Of a DNA stretch of 64,000 nucleotides, positions 8,885 through 16,723 are shown piece after piece. The notes beneath the pieces are model-generated. The model worked only from the letters and a program-made list of their open reading frames with translations, was not told where the DNA came from and ran no database searches. A program made the position numbers and the translations under genes. Origin of the DNA: Streptantibioticus ferralitis (GTDB lineage: Bacteria; Actinomycetota; Actinomycetes; Streptomycetales; Streptomycetaceae); NCBI RefSeq assembly GCF_029223525.1, contig NZ_JARHTQ010000025.1, positions 46,336 through 110,335 on the forward strand, written 5' to 3'. The number at the start of each line of letters is the position of its first letter. The first letter of the stretch is position 1.

Positions 8885-9738
8885 GCTGCGGTCACCAGCT
8901 TGGCGTTGACGGCGATGGTGCGGAAGAAGCCGGCGGTGTCGGTCTTGGGCCGGTAGAACACAACGGGCAGGCCCTTGTTGCGGGCTTCCTTGAGGTCGGC
9001 GGAGCGGACGGGGATCTCGCCCAGGAGCGGGATGCGCGGGTGGTTTCGCAGCTGCTTGTAGACGGCGGCGTCGAAGTCACCCATGGGCTTCATGACGCGG
9101 CCGATGACCATACCGATGACGTCCAGGTCGTCGGCAGGACGCCCGAGGTTGGTCATGATCTTCTTGTGCTGGGCGACCTGCATCTTGACGGCCTTCATTG
9201 CCCATTCGTCGACGTCGACCATGATGATCGCGCCGGTTGCAGCGGCGGTCTGGGAGTCGGTGTCCGTGTCCAGGGCGGGGCGCATGTCGAGCAGGATGTC
9301 GTCGTACTCGCCTTGGAAGTGCCCCAACATCCGGGCGTAGAACTGGAGCGCAGCCCCTGTCTCGCGCAGCCGGGACGGCAGGAAGGCCATGTCCATGCTG
9401 GCGGGCAGGACGTCGATGTTCTCGACCTTGGTCTTGGCAACCAGGGGGTGCGGGTCGGACATGTCGATGACGACGGTGGCCTGAGTGGGGCCCTTTTCGT
9501 CGTCCAGCATGGGCACCTTGAAGGCGGTGGTGGAGTTGCCCTGGGGGTCGCAGTCGCACACCAGGACGCGCCGACCGTACTCGGCAAGCGCCCCGGCGAG
9601 GTTGATGGTGGTGGTGGTCTTGCCGACCCCACCCTTCTGGTTGCACATGGCGATGATGCGGGTCTGCCCGCCCTCACTGATGCGAGGTGCTGGCAGCCCG
9701 AGGGCACCGGAGAGCGGGCCCGAAGCGGTCTCTGTCAT
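8881..9738 (-). CDS. parA: ParA-family partition ATPase
   Basis: 285 residues. The deviant Walker A motif is MCNQKGGVGKTTTTINLAGAL near residues 31-51; VLVCDCDPQGNSTTAF is the A' motif and YDDILLDMRPAL the Walker B. It matches the length and motif order of type I plasmid ParA proteins, which pattern the nucleoid to segregate replicons. The start at 9738 is chosen on protein homology; an in-frame ATG lies at 9750, and neither has a clear ribosome site, so a leaderless message is possible. Coupled to parB downstream. Confidence 0.88.
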   Translation of the reverse strand: MTETASGPLSGALGLPAPRISEGGQTRIIAMCNQKGGVGKTTTTINLAGALAEYGRRVLVCDCDPQGNSTTAFKVPMLDDEKGPTQATVVIDMSDPHPLVAKTKVENIDVLPASMDMAFLPSRLRETGAALQFYARMLGHFQGEYDDILLDMRPALDTDTDSQTAAATGAIIMVDVDEWAMKAVKMQVAQHKKIMTNLGRPADDLDVIGMVIGRVMKPMGDFDAAVYKQLRNHPRIPLLGEIPVRSADLKEARNKGLPVVFYRPKTDTAGFFRTIAVNAKLVTAA

Positions 9739-9824
9739 GGCAGGGACCATATCCAGGGCGTTGAGGTTCTTAGCCCAGCACACCCAGATGCAACCCCTAC
9801 TGGCAGCCCTTCCGGAGCATCGAA

Positions 9825-9886
9825 CCACCCTCCGACCAAGATCATTCTTCCACAATTGTAGAAGAATGATCTTGATCGGAGGGTGG
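9825..9886. promoter_or_regulatory. 62-bp near-perfect palindrome upstream of parAB
   Basis: Two 25-base arms (24/25 complementary; CCACCCTCCGA.. at the left end) flank a 12-base centre that is itself almost palindromic, centred near 9855. It lies 87 bases upstream of the parA start. The centre is AT-rich (TTCTTCCACAATTGTAGAAGAA) against a GC-rich background. Fits an autoregulatory operator or a parS centromere bound by the ParB-like protein. Confidence 0.65.
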
Positions 9887-9902
9887 GCCTGAAAACGCAA
9901 AA

Positions 9903-9944
9903 AGGCCCCGCACTCCCCGGAGAACGTCGGGGAGTGCGGGGCCT
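9903..9944 (-). terminator. Strong intrinsic terminator of the 10-21 kb minus operon
   Basis: A perfect 17-bp stem (9903-9919 with 9928-9944), 8-nt loop, with an A-rich stretch just to the left (aaaacgcaaaa), which is the T-run for minus-strand transcription. It lies 16 bases beyond the last stop of the leftward operon. Confidence 0.85.
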
Positions 9945-9959
9945 CGATATAGCTGCCGC

Positions 9960-10178
9960 CTACGCAGCGGGCCGGGAGACGGCGAGCAGGCCGTGTCCGT
10001 AGGACAGCATCCACGCCTCGAAGAGGGTGTACTGGGGGTTGGTCGGCGGGGTGGGCCAGATACGCCGCCAGGTCAGATGCCGCCCTCCCAACGCGACTTG
10101 GTCCAGGCGGTCGTGCGGCCCACCCGGGTGTCGGAGTCTCTGGGCGTCGGGGCGGCCGGGCAGGGGGCCGGCGATCAC
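9960..10178 (-). CDS. Small hypothetical protein, last gene of the operon
   Basis: 72 residues from a GTG. The C-terminal 40 residues (LTWRRIWPTPPTNPQYTLFE.. ending LLAVSRPAA) look like genuine protein, while the N-terminal 30 are Pro/Arg-rich and may not be translated, so the start is uncertain. Function unknown. It ends the long leftward operon and is followed by the terminator at 9903-9944. Confidence 0.5.
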   Translation of the reverse strand: MIAGPLPGRPDAQRLRHPGGPHDRLDQVALGGRHLTWRRIWPTPPTNPQYTLFEAWMLSYGHGLLAVSRPAA

Positions 10179-10206
10179 CCCGGGCTAGTCAAGGTCCGGG
10201 CGCCGC

Positions 10207-10758
10207 TCAGCAGCGGCTGCCCTGGTGTCGGGGGGCGAAGGTCGCAGGGACCTGCCCGTGGTCGGGGTTGGGGATGGTGGCGGCTGCCGCTCGCGCGGCC
10301 GGGTGACGCATGGCGGTGACCGGGATGGCGCCGGGCTCGGTGGGCGGGGCCCAGACCAGGCGCCAGGTGTCGTCCCACTCGCAGCCGCAGGGGTGGTCTG
10401 GGTGCGGGTGGTACAGGACCACGGCGTGCGTGTGGACGGCGCGCGGGATGCGGGGGTCGAGCTCCGCTGGGTCGTCGCCGGGGTAGAGGTGGAGGTTCCG
10501 CCAGCCGTGAACGCGGTCCATGTAGGCGGTCGCTGCCTCGATGACGGCGAACCACCGGTGGTGCCCGAGCACGAGGAACGCGACCGGGTAGAGGTGATCG
10601 TCGGCGGAGCCGTCGAGCCCGGTGACGTGCAGGGCGCGGTGGGCGAGGAAGCCGTTCTCCACCGCGTCCTCGCCCGGCGTCCAGATCTGTTCGGCGGGGT
10701 GTGGGGTGCCGTCGTCGCCCTCGCTGGTCTCGATCTCGTACAGGGCCGGGGCGGTCAC
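10207..10758 (-). CDS. Hypothetical protein
   Basis: 183 residues, GTG start overlapping the upstream stop by 4 nt. The sequence is rich in His and Trp (HVTGLDGSADDHLYPVAFLV, HPCGCEWDDTWRLVWAPPTE) without a domain I can name. CGCEWDDTWRLVW resembles the LTWRRIW segment of the next gene, so the two may be distantly related. Part of the coupled gene train behind the TraB-like gene. Confidence 0.7.
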   Translation of the reverse strand: MTAPALYEIETSEGDDGTPHPAEQIWTPGEDAVENGFLAHRALHVTGLDGSADDHLYPVAFLVLGHHRWFAVIEAATAYMDRVHGWRNLHLYPGDDPAELDPRIPRAVHTHAVVLYHPHPDHPCGCEWDDTWRLVWAPPTEPGAIPVTAMRHPAARAAAATIPNPDHGQVPATFAPRHQGSRC

Positions 10759-11438
10759 GCGCTCACCCCCGTGACGGCGGCGTCCAGGAGCGCCACGGCG
10801 TCGGCCTCGTACGGGTCGGCGAACAGCCGGTGGTCGCTGACGTCGAACGGCCCGAACCTCGCGGAGACGCGGTGTCCGGGCACGAGGGTGGTCTCGCGTC
10901 CGTCCAGCGCGGCGGTGAGCCGGTCGTAGTCCTGCTGAGCGTGCCGGGTCTGGGTGTACGGGCCGAGGCGCAACAGGGTGAAGCCGTCCAGGCTGCCGTC
11001 TTCGCGATTGCGGGCCTCGATGTAGAGGGCGTAGTGCGCGGGTTCCATGCCGACGTCGTCGGGCAGGGGCAGCCCGGCGGCGGCGTGGGTGAGCATCGCG
11101 TAACCCGGCTGCCAGAAGCCCAGGATCGACGTCGTCTCGCAGCGCAGCCAGCCGCGGTTGGCGTAGCCGAGCTGGCGGCCGTGGAGGTAGGCGCTGGCGT
11201 GCGGGGTGTCGGGGTGGACCAGGGCGACGGCGATCAGGTCGTGGTCGTCGCCGGGCCGGGTGTGCGCGCGCTCGATGAACGGGCCGATCCGTACGGCGAT
11301 GTCCTGGGCACTGCCGGGTGTCCAGGGCTGCGGGTTGCGCAGGGCGGTGAGCGTCGCGCGGAACTGGTCGACGACGGCCTGGTCCTCGGGGGAGAGGGCG
11401 CCAGCGTTGCCGCAGCGGCGGAAGGAGGGTCGCTTCAT
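10755..11438 (-). CDS. Hypothetical protein
   Basis: 227 residues from ATG 11438, which overlaps the Nudix gene's stop as ATGA. Mixed alpha/beta composition with motifs such as VALVHPDTPHASAYLHGRQL and LGFWQPGYAMLTHAAAGLPL; no recognised domain, signal or membrane segment. A longer open frame to 11546 exists but would overlap the Nudix gene. Function unknown; a soluble accessory protein of the transfer-region operon. Confidence 0.72.
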   Translation of the reverse strand: MKRPSFRRCGNAGALSPEDQAVVDQFRATLTALRNPQPWTPGSAQDIAVRIGPFIERAHTRPGDDHDLIAVALVHPDTPHASAYLHGRQLGYANRGWLRCETTSILGFWQPGYAMLTHAAAGLPLPDDVGMEPAHYALYIEARNREDGSLDGFTLLRLGPYTQTRHAQQDYDRLTAALDGRETTLVPGHRVSARFGPFDVSDHRLFADPYEADAVALLDAAVTGVSA

Positions 11439-11893
11439 CGGGTGGACTCCTGCTCGGGGGTGAGGTGGGCGGTGAGGGCCACGGCCGCGCTGAGGATCTG
11501 GGCGTGGTCGAACGCCAGCCGGTCCGGCAGGCCGTTCAGGGGCCACCAGCAGGCGGTGCGGGCATCGTCCCCGGCGACGATCGGGGTGTCGGCAGGGACG
11601 ACAGCCAGGTACGCGACGGTGACGTACCGGCCGCGCGGGTCGCGGCCGGGCTGGTCCCAGACGCCGATCTGGTGCAGGTCGCCGGCGGCCACGTGGACCC
11701 CGGTCTCCTCAGCGAGCTCCCGAGCGCCGGCCTCGCGGCTCGTCTCCCCCTGGTCGACGTGACCACCGGCGCAGGCCCAGTGGCCTTCGAACGGCGGCCA
11801 GTCGCGCTCGATCAGCAGGACGTCGCCGCCGGGCGTCAGGACGACGACGTCGGCGGTATAGCGGATGGTCTCGTACGTCTCGGTGTCGGTCAT
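11435..11893 (-). CDS. Nudix hydrolase
   Basis: 152 residues with a complete Nudix box at residues 44-66 (GHVDQGETSREAGARELAEE then TGV: G-x5-E-x7-REU-x-EE-x-G-U). The fold would cleave a nucleoside diphosphate linked to another moiety, using metal held by the box glutamates; the substrate cannot be told from sequence. ATG 11893 is preferred to GTG 11899 because gagagg lies 5-7 bases upstream. It overlaps the downstream gene by 4 nt. Confidence 0.9.
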   Translation of the reverse strand: MTDTETYETIRYTADVVVLTPGGDVLLIERDWPPFEGHWACAGGHVDQGETSREAGARELAEETGVHVAAGDLHQIGVWDQPGRDPRGRYVTVAYLAVVPADTPIVAGDDARTACWWPLNGLPDRLAFDHAQILSAAVALTAHLTPEQESTR

Positions 11894-11915
11894 GTGCACC
11901 TCTCGGTGGGGTGGG

Positions 11916-12092
11916 CTAGTGGGTGGTGGTGCCGGTGACCACGAGGAACTGGTCGCTGTGGAGGTCCATGACGACGTGGGCGTCGTGGCCCTGGGCGCGC
12001 TGGGCGGCGGCGTATTCGTCGGCGGGCCAGGAGCCGCGGGGGTGGCCGGCGGGGAACCGCTCCAGGACGGTGCGGGGCGCAGCGGTGGTCAT
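11916..12092 (-). CDS. Small hypothetical protein (58 aa)
   Basis: 58 residues beginning MTTAAPRTVLERFPAGHP, containing SWPADEYAAAQRAQG and ending LVVTGTTTH. It starts at an ATG overlapping the previous gene's TGA, so it is translationally coupled. It is a compact single-domain protein without Cys or a membrane segment. Function unknown. Confidence 0.65.
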   Translation of the reverse strand: MTTAAPRTVLERFPAGHPRGSWPADEYAAAQRAQGHDAHVVMDLHSDQFLVVTGTTTH

Positions 12093-12574
12093 CGGTCGTC
12101 ACCGCCGTGCACGCGCTCGTGGATGTCGATCAGGGTGGCGATGGCGTCGGGGTTGTCGGCGAGACCGACCCACTGCCCTTGCGCGGTGAAGACGGGAACG
12201 GCGTCGGTGTCCGCGTCGAAGATGACGACGTAGTCGCCGTACCGGTCGATGACCATCTCGCGCAGGGCGGGGACCAGCGCGGTGTCGAGGACCTCCAGGA
12301 CGTCCACGGTGAGCCGGGCGCGCTCGCCGGGCGTCGCGGGCTGGGCCAGGGTGCCGGTGACGCGCAGCAGGTCGCTGGGCTGTATGCCGGTCAGCAGGTT
12401 GTGGACGATCCCGGCGTCCTTGGCGGTGCAGGAGACGACGGTGTCGGGGGCGTCCTCGGGGAGGGTGTCCGCGTCGGCGGGTCGGATGGTCAGGTCGAAA
12501 GTGGCGGTGCCGTGCGGGCCGGGGGCGGGGATCGCGTCGACCCATCCGTCGACGGCGCAGTGCTTGGTGTCCAT
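12089..12574 (-). CDS. Hypothetical protein
   Basis: 161 residues starting MDTKHCAVDGWVDAIPAPGP. The central part (ATFDLTIRPADADTLPEDAP .. LLRVTGTLAQP) alternates beta strands like an OB-fold or single-strand-binding-type domain, but I cannot confirm this. The upstream gene's stop and this start share one base (TGATG), and the downstream gene overlaps by 4 nt. Confidence 0.7.
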   Translation of the reverse strand: MDTKHCAVDGWVDAIPAPGPHGTATFDLTIRPADADTLPEDAPDTVVSCTAKDAGIVHNLLTGIQPSDLLRVTGTLAQPATPGERARLTVDVLEVLDTALVPALREMVIDRYGDYVVIFDADTDAVPVFTAQGQWVGLADNPDAIATLIDIHERVHGGDDR

Positions 12575-12780
12575 CAGCTGGCCTCCGCCAGGGTCTGGGT
12601 GGGGCGAGGGATGCGAGGTCGGGGGGTGCGCTGCGCGAGCAGCAGGAGTTCGCAGTTGCGCTTCTGCTGCGCGGGGGTGAGGGGCCGGGCCGTCGCGCCG
12701 CCGTGGCGGTGCCAGAGCGGGGAGGCCGGCGGCTCGGGGTAGGCGAGAGCGTGGTCGACGTCGCGGTCGGTGCTGCTCAT
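12574..12780 (-). CDS. Small hypothetical protein (68 aa)
   Basis: 68 residues, MSSTDRDVDHALAYPEPPAS.., Pro/Arg-rich, probably flexible. The ATG is preceded by ggaggtccccat on the coding strand (cctccgaggggg region at 12785-12800). Position in the coupled series is the main evidence that it is a gene. Function unknown. Confidence 0.6.
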   Translation of the reverse strand: MSSTDRDVDHALAYPEPPASPLWHRHGGATARPLTPAQQKRNCELLLLAQRTPRPRIPRPTQTLAEAS

Positions 12781-12803
12781 GGGGACCTCCGAGGGGGAGG
12801 GGT

Positions 12804-13089
12804 TCAGGCGTGGGTGGCGCGCTTGGTGCTCTTGGACTGGGTGTCGGAGGCGAACCGGCCCTCGCGGCGTGCCTCAACGGGGTTCGCGGCGATCCAGTCC
12901 TCAGCGCACGCCTTGTGGACGGGCTCCCCGGCGTGGGAGCGCATCGGCGTGGGCTTGTTGCACAGCACGCAGGGGCGGTCCTGCCAGCGGTCGAAGTGCT
13001 GGCTGTCGCGCCATTCGAGGCACGCGCCGGGAGCCGGGACCAGGCCCGGGTTCGAACGGCTGCTTCTTCTTGCCTCGGGCGCTGGTCAC
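12804..13089 (-). pseudogene. Zinc-motif hypothetical gene with a +1 frameshift
   Basis: The GTG at 13089 overlaps the ASCH gene's stop and reads TSARGKKKQPFEPG, then the natural-looking frame changes. The -1 frame continues GLVPAPGACLEWRDSQHFDR, PCVLCNKPTPMRSHAGEPVH and KACAEDWIAANP to a TGA at 12804. The join falls in the run CCC/GGG at 13045-13050, and removing one G from the coding-strand GGG restores a single frame of about 94 residues. Without that correction the first frame stops at 12901. CxxC and HKAC suggest a small zinc-binding protein. Either a real inactivating indel or a homopolymer sequencing error. Confidence 0.6.
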
Positions 13090-13526
13090 GGCCGGAAGTC
13101 GGGCAGCTGCTGGAACACGCGCTCCAGCAGGTCCGGCGTCGGCTTCCACGGGACGACCTGCCCGCGCGCGGGGACGGGCAGGGGCAGCTCCTGGACGTCG
13201 GCGAGCACCAGGTGCCAGGCCCCGGGGTGTGCCCACTGAGAGCAGAGCGGCGCTCCCTCGAGGTCCTGGTGGCAGTCGGTGACCCGGGCGATGCCGACGA
13301 CCGCGCCGGTGACCAGCTCGCGGTCGCGGATCGTGCGGCCGATCAGCGGGAGGCGCAGGGCGGGCCGGTCGATGGTCTTGCTCGTGTGCAGCAGCACCCA
13401 GCCGGTCCGCCACCGGCCGGGCCGGTTCTCCACGTCCTTGGCACCGGCGAGGATGCAGGCCGCGTACGGCTGCCGGATGCTGATGCCGCGGATCCAGTCG
13501 CCCTCGGGCAGGGTCACGGCGCTCAT
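13086..13526 (-). CDS. ASCH-domain-like protein
   Basis: 146 residues. The start WIRGISIRQPYAACILAGAK followed by DVENRP is the classic N-terminus of ASCH (PUA-like) domains, and LVLADVQELP near the end fits the fold. ASCH domains bind RNA or modified bases, and some are ribonucleases or base hydrolases. ATG 13526 overlaps the GGDEF gene's TGA (ATGA). Its partner genes do not indicate the substrate. Confidence 0.78.
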   Translation of the reverse strand: MSAVTLPEGDWIRGISIRQPYAACILAGAKDVENRPGRWRTGWVLLHTSKTIDRPALRLPLIGRTIRDRELVTGAVVGIARVTDCHQDLEGAPLCSQWAHPGAWHLVLADVQELPLPVPARGQVVPWKPTPDLLERVFQQLPDFRP

Positions 13527-14200
13527 GCGGCCCGCCCCCACACGCTGGTGCCCGGACGGCCGGCCCGGCGCCCGTTGATGGACGCCACGGTGACGTGCTG
13601 CGCCGTCGCGAGGACCGCCCGGCCGGAGTGCTTGCCGTCGTAGAGGGCGGCATCGGCGGCCCTCTGCAGCCGGGTCAGGTCGCGGGAGCCGACCGAGGCC
13701 GGGGCCGCGGCACCTACCGAGGCGCCGACGTCGACGGTGCGGCCGTCGTCCAGGGTGACCGGCGTGTGCAGCATCCGGACCAGCTGCTCCAGGCGCTGCT
13801 CGCGGCGGTCGGCCTTCAGCTCCAGGACCACGGCGAACTCATCGCCCCCGAGCCTGCCGATCGCTGCGCGCGGGCCCGCCCAGGCGGTGAGCCGGGCGCC
13901 GAACGATGCGAGGACGGTGTCGCCCGCCGCGTGTCCGAGGCCGTCGTTGATGCCTTTGAAGTGATCGGCGTCGACCATGACCACGGTCGTGTCGTCGCCG
14001 TGGCGGGACAGGAGCCGGCGGGCGCGGGCGGTGTAGGTGTCGCGGCGCAGCAGGCCCGTCAGCGAGTCCTTCTCCTTGGCGGCGATCTGCTTGTACAGGG
14101 CGACGGCGTGGACCGCCCAGCCGGTCAGCGGGACGGCTGCGGCGGTGATCAGGAGGGTGCGCGGGCCGAACCGGCCCGTCGTGTGCAGGACGGAGTCCAT
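13523..14200 (-). CDS. GGDEF-domain protein (putative diguanylate cyclase)
   Basis: 225 residues. One N-terminal transmembrane helix (about 14-36) is followed directly by a GGDEF domain: VMVDADHFKGINDGLGHAAG, then GRLGGDEFAVVLE with the GGDEF signature at 118-122. All signature residues are intact, so c-di-GMP synthesis is plausible. No PAS/GAF sensor and no I-site RxxD directly before GGDEF (RAAI there). The ribosome site gggaga precedes ATG 14200. It sits inside the transfer operon, which could link plasmid transfer to c-di-GMP, the signal controlling Streptomyces development. Confidence 0.9.
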   Translation of the reverse strand: MDSVLHTTGRFGPRTLLITAAAVPLTGWAVHAVALYKQIAAKEKDSLTGLLRRDTYTARARRLLSRHGDDTTVVMVDADHFKGINDGLGHAAGDTVLASFGARLTAWAGPRAAIGRLGGDEFAVVLELKADRREQRLEQLVRMLHTPVTLDDGRTVDVGASVGAAAPASVGSRDLTRLQRAADAALYDGKHSGRAVLATAQHVTVASINGRRAGRPGTSVWGRAA

Positions 14201-14237
14201 ACTGGTGTCTCCCTCTCGTCTCGTACGGGATGGGGAA

Positions 14238-14282
14238 CCCGGGGCAGGCGACGGTTTCGACGCCTAGAGCGCCTGTCCCGGG
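14238..14282 (-). terminator. Intercistronic GC hairpin
   Basis: Arms of 13 bp (14238-14250 with 14270-14282, one mismatch) in the gap between the gene ending at 14289 and the GGDEF gene. No T-run, so attenuation or mRNA processing is as likely as full termination. Confidence 0.45.
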
Positions 14283-14288
14283 GCGAAT

Positions 14289-14565
14289 TCACATCAGGTT
14301 GTTGGGGTTGACCCACGCCGTGGTGGTGGCGTTGGGCCAGTCCAGGACCCAGTCGGGGCGCAGGCCGTGCGCGGCCCATCCGTCGCTGGAGTCGTCGGGG
14401 GGCCGGGCGGCCTGCGGACATCTGCTGCACGGCCCGGTAGTAGGCGTTGTGCGCGGCGGCCAGGGCCTCGCTCTCTCCGGCGGCGTAGCCGGTGAAGACG
14501 TGAAGACCTCGCCGTTCCTGGTCCGTTGCGTGGTGTATCGGGACGTCGACCTCGTATCGGCGCAT
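14289..14565 (-). pseudogene. Small hypothetical gene with a +1 frameshift
   Basis: ATG 14565 has a strong ribosome site (aaggag, 8 nt upstream) and reads MRRYEVDVPIHHATDQERRG.. to QQMSAGRPAP. The frame then changes in a run of six C (coding strand, 14395-14401 region) and the natural frame continues DDSSDGWAAHGLRPDWVLDW.. to VNPNNLM and TGA at 14289. Deleting one C joins both parts into about 91 residues. The total length (277) is one more than a multiple of three. Second such lesion within 1.3 kb. Confidence 0.6.
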
Positions 14566-14601
14566 GACGTCCAACTCCTTCCGTGTTGAGGGACCACCGC
14601 G

Positions 14602-14638
14602 GCCGCCCCGGCTTCCGTCGTGCGGAGACCGGGGCGGC
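14602..14638 (-). terminator. Intercistronic GC hairpin
   Basis: A 10-bp stem (14602-14611 with 14629-14638) with a 17-nt loop, lying 13 bases after the stop of the gene at 14651-15496. Same class as the other stems between genes of this operon. Confidence 0.4.
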
Positions 14639-14650
14639 ACGGAGCGTCCG

Positions 14651-15496
14651 TCAGGCGCGGTAGGTGGGCGGGCGGACTCCGGCACGGAGTTCGCGGATGA
14701 TCGAGCAGGGGCCCTTGGTGGCGCAGTACGCGTCGTCGGTGTCCGGAAGGGCGTTGCCCGTGTTGCCCCACATCTCGCGGGCGGCCGCGTTCACGGCGCG
14801 CAGCATCTCGCCGTTGTTGGGGCGGCAGGGGCTGTTCGTGTCGCCGACGCCGTGCCAGTGGGCGCTGATGAGGTGCTGGCGGGCCTGGCGGGCGGCCCAG
14901 CGGCGGCTGCTGGGGCCGGTGTTCTCGTGCACGTGCCCGCAGTCGTGGAAGGTGTCCATGTGGCAGCCGGTGCAGTGGTAGGTGACCAGCTGCTGCGGCT
15001 CGCTGTCGGGAAGCCACTTGCCTTCGAACTCGTAGACGATGACCTCCGCGCCCGGGATCTCGGTGTGCGCGAAGGCGGTGACGAGGCCGACGCCGTCCGC
15101 GATGCCGCCGCGCGCCTGCACGTTCCAGAAGACGCGGGGGAGGAAGTCGTCCCAGCCCTTGCCGTGGGGCCACTGGGCGTACATGACTCCCTGGGAGGCG
15201 TCGAAGGTCGCGTTGCCGTCGGCGTTCTCGCGCTGGTACTGCTCGATCTGTGCGATCGACCCGAAGTACGTGGCGCTGAACTCCTCGGACTCCAGGAAGA
15301 TCAGCCCGTACCCCTCGGGGCGGGTGTCGTGGCCGTTGTCCTTGAGGATCTCGACCATGTCCTCGTAGCCGGGGTTCCCCGGGGCGATGGTGCCGACAAG
15401 CGGTAACCGGTAGCGGTCGCAGCTGGTGACGTGGGCCGGGTTGGTCTCGCTGACGTTGTGCGCGGTGCCGTACGTGTTCGTGATCGTGATGCTCAT
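14651..15496 (-). CDS. Hypothetical protein
   Basis: 281 residues starting MSITITNTYGTAHNVSETNP, with aagga 8 nt before the ATG. A Cys/His cluster near the C-terminal half (TYHCTGCHMDTFHDCGHVHE) could bind zinc, and there are further Cys in NSPCRP, DAYCATKGPC. No membrane segment. The N-terminal part contains WDDFLPRVFWNVQARGG. I cannot assign a family. Lies between the two hairpins of neighbouring gaps as an independently translated member of the operon. Confidence 0.72.
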   Translation of the reverse strand: MSITITNTYGTAHNVSETNPAHVTSCDRYRLPLVGTIAPGNPGYEDMVEILKDNGHDTRPEGYGLIFLESEEFSATYFGSIAQIEQYQRENADGNATFDASQGVMYAQWPHGKGWDDFLPRVFWNVQARGGIADGVGLVTAFAHTEIPGAEVIVYEFEGKWLPDSEPQQLVTYHCTGCHMDTFHDCGHVHENTGPSSRRWAARQARQHLISAHWHGVGDTNSPCRPNNGEMLRAVNAAAREMWGNTGNALPDTDDAYCATKGPCSIIRELRAGVRPPTYRA

Positions 15497-15588
15497 GCGT
15501 GGGTGTCCTTCCCGGGGAAGCAGCGGGTGCCCGGCGTGGCCGGGTCGCGGCGGGTTGTGACTGTTCGGCGAAGCGTCGGCGGCACGAC

Positions 15589-16098
15589 TCACTCGCGGAC
15601 CGCGTCCGCGTACTGCGCTTCCAGGTCGGCGCGGCCCTCGGGGTCGTCCTCCTGGTCCTCGTCGGTGTTCGGGCCGTGGACGGTGCAGACGATGTCCTCG
15701 TCGTCGTCCAGGTCGCCATTCAGCGCCCGGAACAGGCAGGTGACGCTGTAGGCGGGCACCCAGGCGCGGCCGGTGCATTCGTCGTCGTGCGGACACGGCA
15801 CCATCACGTCGAACCCGATGTCGCCCTCGCCGTCCACGTCGGTGCGCAGGGCGAGGGTGAGGTACTGCTGACCGAGGCGGATCTCCGCGACGCGGTCGCC
15901 GCCGGCGACGTTCGAGCCCGGCTTCCACCGCCACAGCGGCAGGATGTCCTCGCCGAACACCCGGCGTACGAGGTTCAGGTCACCGAGGCCGGCGCCACCG
16001 TCCAGTCCGAGGTCGGCCTGCCGGGTCTCGCTCAGGCGCTCCAGATACGGCAGGAGCCGGTAGAGGCTGTCCAGACGGGTCCGGGAGCGGCCGGTCAC
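15589..16098 (-). CDS. Hypothetical acidic protein
   Basis: 169 residues; GTG 16098 overlaps the upstream stop by 4 nt. Strongly acidic toward the C-terminus (NGDLDDDEDIVC, DEDQEDDPEGRADLE). The middle MVPCPHDDECTGRAWVPAYS has a Cys-His-Cys arrangement. A much longer overlapping open frame continues upstream but is only a shadow of the neighbouring gene. Function unknown. Confidence 0.68.
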   Translation of the reverse strand: MTGRSRTRLDSLYRLLPYLERLSETRQADLGLDGGAGLGDLNLVRRVFGEDILPLWRWKPGSNVAGGDRVAEIRLGQQYLTLALRTDVDGEGDIGFDVMVPCPHDDECTGRAWVPAYSVTCLFRALNGDLDDDEDIVCTVHGPNTDEDQEDDPEGRADLEAQYADAVRE

Positions 16099-16604
16099 CG
16101 CGTGGTGGCCTTGGTCGTGGCGATCAGCGCGGCGACGGTCTCCCAGCCGTGGTGCCAGGCGGAGTCCAGGTGGAACGCCCCGTTGATTCCGAAATCGGCC
16201 AGCTTGTAGAAGCCGCCCTTGCCGGTCTTGGTGGCGATCTTCTCCAGCAAGCCCTTGCCGGGAACCCTGCGATCCGCGGCGTAGTGCGTTCCGAACGAGA
16301 GGGCGAGCGCGGCCGCGGCGGCGGCCGGGTGAACCCGGATGCCGAGCACCCGGGCGCCGGCCCCGGCCACGATCGCCTGCGTGGCCGTGTACGTCAGGCA
16401 GTGGTGGAGGCATGCCATGCGGCCGTCGGCCGTGCCGTGGACCGTCTTCTCCTCGGTGACCGGGTCCTGGTAGGTGACCGGGTGGTCGTCGGAGGCGCCC
16501 TTCACGCGGGCGCAGAAGTCGTCCTGGATCCAAAAATCTCCGAGGGCGCTGGCGGCGCGGGTCAGTCCGAGCAGGGCGGCGAAGGTGGCGGGGCGATGCG
16601 TCAT
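16095..16604 (-). CDS. DUF3307-like membrane protein
   Basis: 169 residues, ATG 16604 with aggaga 8 nt upstream. Features: GDFWIQDDFCARVKG, ACLHHCLTYTATQAIVAGAG, an Ala-rich helix and HYAADRRVP. Charged or His residues inside hydrophobic helices (D-x3-Q-D, H-H, H-Y) are the pattern I associate with DUF3307 proteins of phages and plasmids; the assignment is tentative. Function unknown; probably membrane located. Confidence 0.6.
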   Translation of the reverse strand: MTHRPATFAALLGLTRAASALGDFWIQDDFCARVKGASDDHPVTYQDPVTEEKTVHGTADGRMACLHHCLTYTATQAIVAGAGARVLGIRVHPAAAAAALALSFGTHYAADRRVPGKGLLEKIATKTGKGGFYKLADFGINGAFHLDSAWHHGWETVAALIATTKATTR

Positions 16605-16686
16605 CCTGGAGTTCTCCTGATCTCGATTCGGGTGATGGGAGCGGGACGACCGGCCTCTTTGCCGATGCTGCGGTCGACCCCGTGCG

Positions 16687-16719
16687 CCTCCGCCCCGGCC
16701 TGTGTGGCCGGGGCGGAGG
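16687..16719 (-). terminator. Perfect 14-bp hairpin after a stop codon
   Basis: Stem 16687-16700 with 16706-16719, loop of 5, starting 5 bases after the stop at 16724 on the minus strand. Strong candidate intrinsic terminator lacking a clear T-run. Confidence 0.6.
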
Positions 16720-16723
16720 TCGT

